Source: Herpetosiphonaceae bacterium (lineage in GTDB: Bacteria > Chloroflexota > Chloroflexia > Chloroflexales > Herpetosiphonaceae). From it: a DNA stretch of 64,000 bases. Positions 25,014-33,380 of this stretch are shown in pieces. A model generated the notes under the pieces. It was not told where the DNA came from, searched no databases, and worked only from the letters and a program-made list of their open reading frames with translations. Position 1 is the first letter of the stretch, and the number at the start of each line of letters is the position of its first letter. The position numbers were made by a program, and so were the translations under genes. Location of the stretch: positions 1 through 64,000 of the forward strand of contig JABXJS010000127.1 in the NCBI GenBank assembly GCA_013538855.1, read 5' to 3'.

Positions 25014-26691
25014 GCAAACGTGGGCTGAGCTTGACCAGCCCTGGGATGTGGTGATTGTTGGCGGTGGTATCACTGGGGCGGGGCTGCTGCGCGAGGCGAC
25101 GCGGGCGGGCCTGCGGGCCTTGCTGGTGGAGCAGCGCGACTTCGCCTGGGGCACATCGAGCCGCTCCTCGAAGCTGGTGCACGGCGGCCTGCGCTATTTG
25201 AAGAACGTGCAGATTCGCCTGACGCTCGAGTCGGTGCGCGAGCGGGATCGGCTGCTGCACGATGCGCCGGGGCTGGTGAATCGGCTGGGCTTTGTGATCT
25301 CCAATCAGCCTGGCGCGTGGCGCTCAAGCCTGCTGTTCCGAGTGGGCCTGATGGTCTACGATGTGCTTGCGCGGCGCTGGCAGCACGAGCATCTTGATGC
25401 ACGGCGGCTGCGCTGGCTGGCCCCGCATCTTGGCGTGGCCTCTGCCGGTGGCCTGCACTATGCCGATGCACAGACCGATGATGCACGGCTGGTGCTGCGG
25501 GTGCTGCAGGAGGCGACGGCGGCTGGCGGGAGCGCGCTGAACTATGTCGCGGCCAGCGCGCTGCTGCGTGCAGGCGAGCGTGTTGTCGGCGTCGTCCTGC
25601 ATGATCAGATCGGCGAGCGCACGGCAGAGGTGCGGGCGCAGGTCGTGATCAACGCCACCGGAGCCTGGGCCGACGTGCTGCGTCAGCAGATCGGCGGCGC
25701 GACGCGGATGCGGCCACTGCGCGGCAGCCACCTGCTGTTTGCTGGTTGGCGCTTGCCGGTGGCGCAGGCCATAACCTTTGAGCATCCTGATGACGGACGA
25801 CCAGTGTTTGTGCTGCCGTGGGAGGGCGCTACCATCGTCGGCACCACCGACTGTGATCATAGCAGCCCGCTGAATGTCGAGCCGCAGATTAGCGCTGATG
25901 AGGCGGCCTACCTGCTGCGTGCTGTTCAAACAACCTTTCCCAGCCTTAATCTGGCGGCAAGCGATGTTATCTCGACGTGGAGCGGCGTGCGGCCGGTGGT
26001 GGATACTGGTGCCAGCGACCCATCGAAGGAGTCGCGCGACCATGTGGTCTGGCTGGAGCAGGGGCTGCTGACTGTGACCGGCGGCAAGCTGACCACATTT
26101 CGTTTGATTGCGCTGGATGCACTGCGGGCGCTACGCGGCGAGCTGCCAAAGCTGCGCCTGAACAAGCAGGCTCCGGCGGTTGACCCCGTTGACACCACAC
26201 AGCCACTCGCAGGTGTGCCACGCCAGCTACAGGCGCGGCTGTGGGGGCGCTATGGCCGCTGGGCTGCCGAGCTAGTGGCGGCGGCCCAGCCAGGCGAGCT
26301 TGCGCCCATTCCCGGCACGCCGACGCTGTGGGCTGAGCTGCGCTGGGCGGCTCGATATGAGGGCGTGCAGCATCTCGATGACCTGCTGCTGCGCCGTGTG
26401 CGGATTGGACAGACGCTGCCGCACGGCGCGCTAGAGCACCGCGTACGCATTCGCTCAATCTGCCAGCCCGAGCTAGGCTGGAGCGACGAGCGCTGGCTGC
26501 AGGAGCTGAGCGCCTACCGTGAGCTGATCGAGCGCTGCTACAGCATGCCTGCGCAGCTGCCAAGCGCACCTGTGGCGGTAGAACCTACGTCCAGTGATCA
26601 GCGCAAACGGCGCTGGGCGCTGATCGGCGCTGGCGTGGCGCTCGGCCTGTGGCGTGGCTGGCGCTGGGCTACCGCCGCCCAGCAGCGTTGA
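24991..26691 (+). CDS. glpD: Glycerol-3-phosphate dehydrogenase/oxidase, GlpD-like
   Basis: A 566-residue FAD enzyme that oxidises sn-glycerol 3-phosphate to dihydroxyacetone phosphate at the membrane. Diagnostic segments: VVIVGGGITGAGLLREATRA (dinucleotide fold), FAWGTSSRSSKLVHGGLRYL (FAD-dependent G3P dehydrogenase signature) and VLPWEGATIVGTTD. The C-terminal domain has RLWGRYGRWAAE and WAELRWAARYEGVQHLDDLL. AAGGAG lies 6 bases before the ATG at 24991; the overlap with the flavoenzyme implies coupling. The extreme C-terminus (WALIGAGVALGLWRGWRWA) is hydrophobic and Trp-rich, an unusual possible membrane anchor. The product DHAP is the head group of the reaction of the upstream AGPS-like enzyme, which argues for a shared ether-lipid or glycerol-phosphate pathway. 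A terminator follows. Confidence 0.85.
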   Translation: MWNVSWREQTWAELDQPWDVVIVGGGITGAGLLREATRAGLRALLVEQRDFAWGTSSRSSKLVHGGLRYLKNVQIRLTLESVRERDRLLHDAPGLVNRLGFVISNQPGAWRSSLLFRVGLMVYDVLARRWQHEHLDARRLRWLAPHLGVASAGGLHYADAQTDDARLVLRVLQEATAAGGSALNYVAASALLRAGERVVGVVLHDQIGERTAEVRAQVVINATGAWADVLRQQIGGATRMRPLRGSHLLFAGWRLPVAQAITFEHPDDGRPVFVLPWEGATIVGTTDCDHSSPLNVEPQISADEAAYLLRAVQTTFPSLNLAASDVISTWSGVRPVVDTGASDPSKESRDHVVWLEQGLLTVTGGKLTTFRLIALDALRALRGELPKLRLNKQAPAVDPVDTTQPLAGVPRQLQARLWGRYGRWAAELVAAAQPGELAPIPGTPTLWAELRWAARYEGVQHLDDLLLRRVRIGQTLPHGALEHRVRIRSICQPELGWSDERWLQELSAYRELIERCYSMPAQLPSAPVAVEPTSSDQRKRRWALIGAGVALGLWRGWRWATAAQQR

Positions 26692-26715
26692 GGCCAACAC
26701 TCAGCAATGGATGTC

Positions 26716-26750
26716 TGATGCCGGCTGTATCGCAGTCGGCATCACTTTTT
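26716..26750 (+). terminator. Rho-independent terminator of the glpD operon
   Basis: TGATGCCG-G-CTG-TATCG-CAG-T-CGGCATCA stem-loop followed by CTTTTT. Confidence 0.9.
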
Positions 26751-26846
26751 AAAAATGCGGCATCCACGGCTGTAAATTGGCTCCACGATTGCATCTAAAC
26801 GCAGCAGAGCCGTGACGACACCTTGTGAGCTTTATGAGGAGGAGCG

Positions 26847-27485
26847 ATGCTGCATTTGCCCCCACCAAACCCGCTGCTGCGGCGCTGGAGTGCTGCTGAA
26901 ACGATTTTCAAGTGGCAGCTTGGGTTCAACACCTTGCTGCTGACCATCTTTGGCGTGATTGAGTCGCTGCAGATTGGCAGTGATTCACCAGCCCGATCAA
27001 TCTATGTGTTGAGCGGAGAGCAAATCCACGTTATTGTTGTTTTACACCTTGTTTACTGCTTGCCCAGTCTCGTGTTGGCGCTGGCCTGCGGGTTGACAGG
27101 CAGCTGGCTGCTGCGGCGCATCATGTTTACGCATATGCCATGGCAGAAGTTTACGCGGCTATTGAGCCTAGGGCTGCTCCTGAATGGAGCGATATGCGGC
27201 GCATGGCTGGCCTGCATGGCAGCGGCGATTGACCGAGTTACGAATGTAGACCTATGGATGAATCGCTGGAATCTCCAGATCCTAGTCGTCTTTAGCCTAG
27301 CGGTGACGGCGACGGCGCTGATGGCGCGGCTGATCTGGCCCACCTACGCAGGGCGGCCGCTCTTGCCGCAAGCGCTGGAGCCAACCGTGCCGCTCTATCC
27401 GGCCCCGCTGCGTGCCCCCGATGATACAGTTCCGCTTGATCCTTACGCACGTCGATCACCATACGATACGGTTCCGATGCACTAA
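26847..27485 (+). CDS. Four-helix membrane protein with DTVPL-repeat tail
   Basis: A 212-residue membrane protein with GAGGAG before the ATG. It has about four transmembrane helices (LGFNTLLLTIFGVIESLQ, VIVVLHLVYCLPSLVLALAC, LSLGLLLNGAICGAWLACMA, LQILVVFSLAVTATALMARL). The cytoplasmic or external tail is Pro-rich with a repeated motif, PDDTVPLDPY then PYDTVPMH. No family recognised. Monocistronic. Confidence 0.7.
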   Translation: MLHLPPPNPLLRRWSAAETIFKWQLGFNTLLLTIFGVIESLQIGSDSPARSIYVLSGEQIHVIVVLHLVYCLPSLVLALACGLTGSWLLRRIMFTHMPWQKFTRLLSLGLLLNGAICGAWLACMAAAIDRVTNVDLWMNRWNLQILVVFSLAVTATALMARLIWPTYAGRPLLPQALEPTVPLYPAPLRAPDDTVPLDPYARRSPYDTVPMH

Positions 27486-27818
27486 TGCTATTTTGAGCTG
27501 CCTATCCCCGCGATGAAACAGGGAGCGCGTCGTTCTTACATACAAGAGCGGCGGGCTACCTGTTTGTGATCTGGTGGGCGAAACGCAGCGACAGCCCCAT
27601 TGTCGAATGGACCAATCTCTTCTATAATGCGCGATCCACGCGCTGAACTTGTCCGCTGGCTGTGATCGTCGCTATCCACCATCGTCTAGGCGCGAAAAGC
27701 GCTCTGGTGTTGAGCTAGGGCGCTTCGGCGCTGCCTTGATGGGTGGGAGATAGCACGGAGCGCTCCAGGAGGCGTGTGCGTGTGGATTGTCTATTGCAAC
27801 ATGGATAAAGGATACCTG
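27486..27818 (+). other. Intergenic region with promoter and structured leader
   Basis: 333 bases. A promoter (27600-27628) is followed by a ~190-base leader before the ATG at 27819. The leader holds two GCGC-arm hairpins near 27692-27705 and 27718-27732 (the latter with a TTCG loop). No known riboswitch was recognised. Confidence 0.45.
27600..27628 (+). promoter_or_regulatory. Promoter of the YgjV-like gene
   Basis: TTGTCG (27600-27605), 17-base spacer, TATAAT (27623-27628). Confidence 0.65.
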
Positions 27819-28448
27819 ATGGATATAGTCGAACTATTGGGCTATGTGGCTTCGGTGCTGGTGGCGATCTCGCTGACGATGCGCTCGGTGCTACGGCTGC
27901 GTGTGATCAACCTGGTTGGATCGATCTGTTTCACGATCTATGGCCTGCTGATCCAGGCCTATCCCGTCGCTGGCGTAAACGGCTTTATTGTGGTGATCAA
28001 CTGTGTGTACTTATATCAGATGATGCGCAGCAAGGCCTACTTTACCCTGCTTGAAACCAGCGCCAGCGATGCGTATCTGCGCTCATTTCTGGAGTTCTAT
28101 GCCGCTGATATTCGCAGCTTTGCGCCCTCGTTTGGCTTGAACACTCATGCTCGCGACCAGCTAAGCTGGTTTATTCTGCGCGATATGGTGCCAGTTGGGC
28201 TGTTTGTGGCGCACCAGGCTGGTGATGGCATACTGCATGTTGATCTCGACTACGTTATTCCAGGCTACCGCGACCTACAGCCGGCGCGCTTCTTGTATCG
28301 CGAGCAGTCGGCGCGCTTTCAGGGGCTGGGTGTGGCCAAGCTCTGTGCGACGCCAGAGACTGAGGCGATGCGCAGCTACTTTGGCAAGCTAGGCTTTCAG
28401 GCAGACCGCGATAATCAGATGTGCCGCTTGGTGCGCCAGAGTGTCTAG
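27819..28448 (+). CDS. YgjV-like membrane domain fused to GNAT-like domain
   Basis: A 209-residue protein. The ATG at 27819 has AAAGGA 6 bases upstream; earlier in-frame GTG and ATG codons lack such a site. Residues 1-75 contain three short transmembrane helices (IVELLGYVASVLVAISLTMR, VINLVGSICFTIYGLLIQAY, VNGFIVVINCVYLYQMMR), as in the YgjV/Imp family. Residues about 85-205 look like a GNAT fold (LDYVIPGYRDLQPARFLY, LGVAKLCATPETEAMRSYF, FGKLGFQADR), but the acetyl-CoA loop is poorly conserved. Function unknown; this domain pairing may tie membrane state to an acyl-transfer or binding role. Confidence 0.7.
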   Translation: MDIVELLGYVASVLVAISLTMRSVLRLRVINLVGSICFTIYGLLIQAYPVAGVNGFIVVINCVYLYQMMRSKAYFTLLETSASDAYLRSFLEFYAADIRSFAPSFGLNTHARDQLSWFILRDMVPVGLFVAHQAGDGILHVDLDYVIPGYRDLQPARFLYREQSARFQGLGVAKLCATPETEAMRSYFGKLGFQADRDNQMCRLVRQSV

Positions 28449-28817
28449 TGCTGGCGCTGCTGTGGGCGATGCTCCATGGCTCAAGCAGCAGTGGTTTGCA
28501 GCGCTAACGCTGGGGCAAGCGACACTGGCGCGGTGTTGAGCGCGCAGCGTCGCACTGAAACGTGATCGTTGGCTTGCCAGTGGAGCCTGTGGCTTGCGGT
28601 TGCGCGCTGGCAGATCACACTGCTGGTAGCGTGAAATAGGCTGGTTTCGGTGCTGGGGCCAAAGAAGGATAACCTTCTTTGGCCCCAGTTGTGTTTTAAG
28701 CAGTGCTTTACAGCAGCACGTGCTCCATGCTACACTTACGGTGGATTTGTGTATTATTTCACTAATGAATAATTGACTGAACTCGGACATCATTGATGAG
28801 CTTGAAAGAGGAAGAGT
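28449..28817 (+). other. Intergenic region, terminator and promoter only
   Basis: 369 bases with one strong terminator (28653-28688) and an AT-rich stretch at 28740-28790 that probably holds the promoter of the small membrane gene. No coding region seen. Confidence 0.6.
28653..28697 (+). terminator. Strong rho-independent terminator
   Basis: Perfect 16-bp stem CTGGGGCCAAAGAAGG / CCTTCTTTGGCCCCAG with ATAA loop, followed by TTGTGTTTT. Confidence 0.9.
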
Positions 28818-29045
28818 ATGCAATCACGTTCCACGTACAAACCAACTTGTTCGAGCACATGTTTAGGCGGTCTAGCCCTCGTGAGTGTGTGCGGATGTCT
28901 ATTTGGCAGCGAGTTTGCCTGCTACTGGATCGCAGGCGTGGGCAGCTTTCTTGGTGCGCCGGTGTTTATGGCTGTGATTATCATCGGTACGCTGGTTATG
29001 ATCGGGGTAGCGTTAGCGCTCTTTCTGCCGACGATTCCGCAATAA
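28818..29045 (+). CDS. Small Cys-rich membrane protein
   Basis: A 75-residue protein with a GAGGAAGAG site immediately before the ATG. The N-terminal half contains five cysteines (C11, C15, C25, C27, C35) and a hydrophobic stretch. The C-terminal half is one clear transmembrane helix (VFMAVIIIGTLVMIGVALAL). No family recognised. A bidirectional terminator follows. Confidence 0.6.
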   Translation: MQSRSTYKPTCSSTCLGGLALVSVCGCLFGSEFACYWIAGVGSFLGAPVFMAVIIIGTLVMIGVALALFLPTIPQ

Positions 29046-29098
29046 ATGCCAGTAGCTGAAGTTAAAGTGGCCATCGCAGCTTAAGTATGCTGCAACTC

Positions 29099-29138
29099 AA
29101 GCAGCCGCCCGACCAAACAAGCGGTCGGGCGGCTGCTT
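29099..29138. terminator. Bidirectional terminator
   Basis: Perfect 16-bp stem AAGCAGCCGCCCGACC / GGTCGGGCGGCTGCTT with an 8-base loop, between the genes ending at 29045 (+) and 29145 (-). Confidence 0.9.
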
Positions 29139-29144
29139 TGTGCG

Positions 29145-29552
29145 TTAATCGACGCTCGTGGTGATCCAGCCGTGATGGAGGGCGTAGACGCTGGCCTCGG
29201 TGCGCGAGGTGGTGCTGGTTTTCTGGAAAATGCTATTGAGATGAAATTGAATGGTGCGCTCGCTCAAATCGAGGCGGTAGGCGATCTCTTTATTGGTGAG
29301 GCCAGCGGCAACAAGAGTAAGGACCTCGAGCTCGCGCGGCGAAAGCGGGTGCTCAATCGGCTGATTTGGTGGGCTGGCAGCAGCAATATCTTGGGCCTCA
29401 GTGAGCGCTTGGCGCGCTAGCTCGCCGAGCGTAGCGAGCGCTGCGTGGGCGGGATAGTTATCTGCGGGCAGCGCGCGCTGATACGCCCGAATCTGGGCAC
29501 CCAGCAGATCAAGTGTATCGAGCAGACCAGAGAGTTGTTCGGCGGCGCTCAT
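29145..29552 (-). CDS. LuxR-type HTH transcriptional regulator, no receiver domain
   Basis: A 135-residue protein with a C-terminal LuxR/GerE helix-turn-helix (residues about 68-128: LSPRELEVLTLVAAGLTNKE, IAYRLDLSERTIQFHLNSIF). The N-terminal ~60 residues are helical (GLLDTLDLLGAQIRAYQRAL) and are not a receiver domain, so activity is set by some other signal or partner. AAAGG lies about 6 bases before the ATG at 29552. It starts 10 bases after the stop of the CpaF-like gene and is therefore in its operon, which makes the inactive ATPase a candidate partner. Confidence 0.85.
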   Translation of the reverse strand: MSAAEQLSGLLDTLDLLGAQIRAYQRALPADNYPAHAALATLGELARQALTEAQDIAAASPPNQPIEHPLSPRELEVLTLVAAGLTNKEIAYRLDLSERTIQFHLNSIFQKTSTTSRTEASVYALHHGWITTSVD

Positions 29553-29562
29553 CGGTGGCCTT

Positions 29563-30558
29563 TCATGGCTTCGGTGTCCACGACGGTCGCAGCTCGGTAG
29601 CCTCAAGGCGATCCGTGTCTGGATTGTAGCGCATCAACGGGTTGAGCACCATGCGATCATTGCTGATGCCAGTGCACTCGACGATCTGAATGATGCGGCG
29701 CTGGCCGTTGGCGAGGCGCTGATGCACAACGATCAGGCTAATAGCGTTCGCGATCATCGCCCGAATATCCCCGAGGCCCCAGCGCAGATGGGCCATAAGA
29801 CACATGCCCTCTAGGCGCTGCAGGGCATCCTCGGCACTGGGGGCGTGGATTGACAGCAGGCCGCTATGGCCCATGCTGAGCAGCTGGAGCGCAGGCATGG
29901 CCTCGGCACCGCGTAGTGCGCTGAGGACTAGCCAGTCGGCGCGCAGCGTGCTCGCGGTTTGCAGCAGATCGCCAAACTCGACACTGGCGGCTCCGCTGGC
30001 CTCAAGGAAGAGGCTGCGTGGATGCGCAAACTGAAGCTCATGGCGCTGTTCGACGGCTACAACGCGCTGGGTGGCTGGAATTGTGGCGGCGAGCACGTTC
30101 ATCAACGTGGTAGTGCCACTGCCGGTGCCGCCGACGACGAGAATGCTTTTGTGGTCGTGAATGGCGTGCTGTAGCAGTGCGACCGCCTCGCGGGTGAGCG
30201 CGCCGTAGTCAACCAATCGATCCCACGTCATGCTGTTGTTGACGCGCTTGCGGATAATGCAGCAGGGGCCGTTGATCGCCGTTGGCGGCAGCACGGCGGT
30301 CATACGTGAGCCATCAGGCAGGCGCACATCGGCGGTCGGATGCTGAGCGTTGATCGCAACGCCGCCCATATGGCAGATCGCCTCAATAACGTAGAGCAGC
30401 TCGTCGACGGAGGCGAAGCGAACAGAGCTACTTTCGAGTTGGCCTTTGCGCTCGACATACACATTGTCCGGGGCATCAACCATAATCTCGTGGATGCCTG
30501 CGTCATGGTAGAGCGACTGTAGGGGGCCGAGAATGCTGGTCCAATCTTGCGCTGACAT
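29563..30558 (-). CDS. CpaF/TadA-type secretion ATPase with degenerate active site
   Basis: A 331-residue protein collinear with CpaF/TadA/VirB11-type ATPases: DVRLPDGSRMTAVLPPTAIN, CIIRK, IDHK-like linker, P-loop, Asp box, Walker B and HAPSAEDALQRLEGM. Key residues are changed. Walker A (residues 143-151) reads GGTGSGTTT, with T149 (codon ACT) where Lys is invariant. The VED box reads VEQRHEL (D to Q171). Walker B reads VLSALRG, with A214 in place of the catalytic Glu of GEVRG. ATP hydrolysis is therefore unlikely. No pilus or secretion genes are adjacent; instead a LuxR-type regulator follows. AGGAG precedes the ATG. The fold looks intact, so this is a candidate pseudoenzyme rather than random decay. 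Confidence 0.8.
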   Translation of the reverse strand: MSAQDWTSILGPLQSLYHDAGIHEIMVDAPDNVYVERKGQLESSSVRFASVDELLYVIEAICHMGGVAINAQHPTADVRLPDGSRMTAVLPPTAINGPCCIIRKRVNNSMTWDRLVDYGALTREAVALLQHAIHDHKSILVVGGTGSGTTTLMNVLAATIPATQRVVAVEQRHELQFAHPRSLFLEASGAASVEFGDLLQTASTLRADWLVLSALRGAEAMPALQLLSMGHSGLLSIHAPSAEDALQRLEGMCLMAHLRWGLGDIRAMIANAISLIVVHQRLANGQRRIIQIVECTGISNDRMVLNPLMRYNPDTDRLEATELRPSWTPKP

Positions 30559-30675
30559 TGGTGATCTCCTGTGCTCGGTTGATACTGTGCGCTTAGCTTA
30601 ACGGAGTGCGTGCGTTGGTACATCAGCGATCACCACAGAGCTACGCCTGTGGACTTACACAGGTGCGCGTGTTCC

Positions 30676-32590
30676 TCAATGCTCAATCAACTGCAGATCT
30701 TTAACAGCGAAGCTATGATCAATCGGCAACCCTTCAGGTGTGTATGTGCGCGCAAACTGGGTTGCCAGCTGTAGCTCGATCCGGCTGCGCGCTGCCGGGA
30801 GATCAAAATCGAGCTGAACTGGCTCGCCAGCGATAAGATCGTAGCGGCGCTGGGCCGCTGGGCCGGTCACGATAACTTGCCCGTGGGAGCCAAATTGTCC
30901 CTCTAGTGCAGGATCGAACATTTCCACAGGTGTGAACTGAATAGTCACAGATGTTGGCTCAGGCAGTTCAACAATTAAGATATTCGGTGGGCGGCTGGCC
31001 CAGCGCAGCGTGGTTGGAGCATCTGTCTTGGTGTCGGGAAGCTCCCAGCCTGCGCCAAGCAGCAATCTGGGCGGCGGTTGCTGATCCGCAGAGAGCAGCT
31101 CGACGTGCTTAATGATTGGATGTGGAGCGCTGCTGGCTGGCAAAATGCGCACACGTGTATAGCCCTGGCGCTGGGCGGCGGCTGGTACATCGATGGTGCG
31201 CTGGATGATTGGCTGCGGAGTTAGAGGTAGTGCGCTAAGCTGGGCGACTGCCAGCAGTTGATCGGTATGCCAAAACTCAATGCGCCAGCGCTGCGCGTAG
31301 CTCAGGTCAGCGACAAGGCGCGGAGCTGTTTGCGGCGTGGGAAAGTCAACATTGATCCCACTAGGAATGGTAAACGGATTTGCTTGTGTGTGGATTTGGG
31401 CGTAGTCCATTGAGCGAATATAGTAGTGGCGGTAGTGATCTTTATCAATAAGATGGTCGTAATCGCCCATGAGCATGTGCCAAATGCTGCTCAAGCGTGC
31501 ATGTGACCAGAGCGGGCCACTGATGATTAATTTGAGCTGCTGATAGTACTCGCGTAGATTAGGATCATCGAGTTGGTTGCTGCCACTACGCAGTGTGGCG
31601 AGGTACCCATTGGGAATGGCGTGCCGCATATGCCCAGGCCGCCAAATCGTCCCATAGAGCGGCGGGAGGTGTGCCAATAGGGTGTCGGTGAGGCCAAACT
31701 CATCGACGATGTACACATGTGGGCCAGCATAGAAGCCAGTAATACCAATTGCGCCCTCGACCTCAACTTGCTGCACCTCGCGGCTGAGGGCACCTGCTTG
31801 ACGATGGCGACCAGTGGGCAGCTCGGGGTTTTTAAGAACGTTGAGCAGGTCGGTGAATGGATAATAGTGGCTGCGCTCATCGCCAATAAGCGTCACAGGA
31901 GTGCCGCTGTAGTCTGCGTTGCTGGTCAGCGGAAATGCGTGGAACGGAGCTGTGAGCATAAAGATGAGCACAATCAGTGTCAACCAAGCAACGCTTGGCA
32001 GCCTCACCGGACTTTCGAGCAGAATAAAGATCGCCAGCACAAACGGCAGCGAGAAAAACCGCCCGCCCATGAAATCCCCGCCGATCCAGATCACATAGCC
32101 GACATAGAGCCAGATGCCAAGCGCGAGCGGAAGCAGGCGCTGCTGGCGCTGGATCCATTGGCAGTGTGCCGCCGACGACGATCACCCATAGAGTGATAGG
32201 ATCATTATTGACTGTGTAGAGCAGGTAGCGGGCACCTTGGAGCAGCATAGTGCTGCGCGTTTGAAAGGGATACAGCTTCACTAAAGCGGTGTTTGGTACA
32301 AGGAGACCATAGTAAAGCTGTGAAAATGCCTCCCACATGACGAGCGGCAAACAGCTGAGGCCGAGCCACATCAATGCACGCCATGAGCGTGTTTGCCAAA
32401 AGAACCAGGCTAAGGCCGGTGCGTAGACGAGCGCCGTATCAAGGCGATTGAGCATGCCCAGTGTGGCGATGCTGCCCAACAGCCCAAGATAGCGCGGCGT
32501 GCGTGGAACGCACAGCCAACACAGACCAAAGAGCACAATCAGCAGATGGCTCAGCGGATTCTCCAGGCCCGATGTGGAGTAGTCGGTGAG
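30676..32590 (-). pseudogene. Degraded GT39-like membrane glycosyltransferase
   Basis: Two frames together encode the C-terminal two-thirds of a polytopic glycosyltransferase of the GT39/arabinofuranosyltransferase-like type. The first part (32590 to about 32160) begins LTDYSTSGLENPLSHLL, a hallmark of these proteins, directly after an in-frame TGA at 32591-32593. It continues with membrane helices (LGLLGSIATLGMLNRLDTAL). At about 32155-32170 the reading shifts by one frame and continues QWIQRQQRLLPLALGIWLYV, IWIGGDFMGGRFFSLPFV and a 400-residue soluble C-terminus ending FAVKDLQLIEH. The expected N-terminal part, with the catalytic Asp-Glu loop, is not found upstream. Inactive remnant. The shift could be a sequencing error, but the missing N-terminus cannot be explained that way. 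Confidence 0.75.
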
Positions 32591-33380
32591 TCATCTGCTT
32601 CTTACTCCCAAATCCACTCAATCTGCCACAAGGTAGGAGCTACATGTTAGATTCAACGTAGCACTAACTATGATTCGTCTGGTCTCTTGATCGGTACAGG
32701 GTGGGGCTAGATTGGATGATATTGGAATAGAAGCGGCGCGACACTCTAGGGTGGTAGCGCGCGGGCAACAGAGTGGTATAATCGCTCCAACGCTGCCGGA
32801 GGTAGCGATCTCAGGTCATGGTGGATTCGAACACGCCATGGCGGCACTTCGGGGGCTACTACACGTGCTACAACCTCGCTTTTGGCAGATCTACAGCAGC
32901 AGGTATCGCAGGGATGCGCCACGCTCTGGCGCAGCATGACGCGACTGGTTGCTGCGTATTGTAGCGGCCAGCTTAGGGTAGTCGCCAGACTTTGGTCCTG
33001 TTTTTGAGGCTGTACTAGTCATAACCGCACTCCGTATCTCACTACCATTGCTGTCTGTGAAAAACAGCGCACCTGCTTCGCTAGGGTTATCAGGCTCGAT
33101 TTTACTGCTGCAAAGGATGCTGCCTGAACGTGTAGTACTGCACAGAGGGCGGGAGCAGTGGCACACAAGCGGGCGCGAGCATAGTATACTTTTGGTCATA
33201 AACACTAGATTAATTATTAAGGCTCCTGGGTCATGGAGGACGCTGTATGGCATGATCGGTGGCGCGATCAACGCGGCACTTGATGGTTGTGAAGGGTCTG
33301 GGCTGGGTTAGCCAGCATCTGTTGGGATTGGGGGGGATTGGCGCTCGTTCGGCTAGATATTGAAAGGACTAGGTACAACC
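32591..33380. other. 790-base region without recognised gene
   Basis: Short frames on both strands (for example about 32712-32939 and 33048-33311 plus, 32891-33271 minus) lack ribosome sites and family resemblance. TATAAT at 32777-32782 and TATACT at 33185-33190 are isolated -10-like boxes. The region adjoins the truncated glycosyltransferase and may be deletion or insertion scar. Confidence 0.5.

Noticed and set aside
29563-30558. Evidence for a type IV pilus or Tad secretion locus
   Set aside because: Only a CpaF-like protein with destroyed ATPase motifs is present; no prepilin, TadB/TadC or secretin neighbours.
32712-33311. Short frames on both strands in the empty stretch
   Set aside because: No start signals or recognisable families; not distinguishable from chance.
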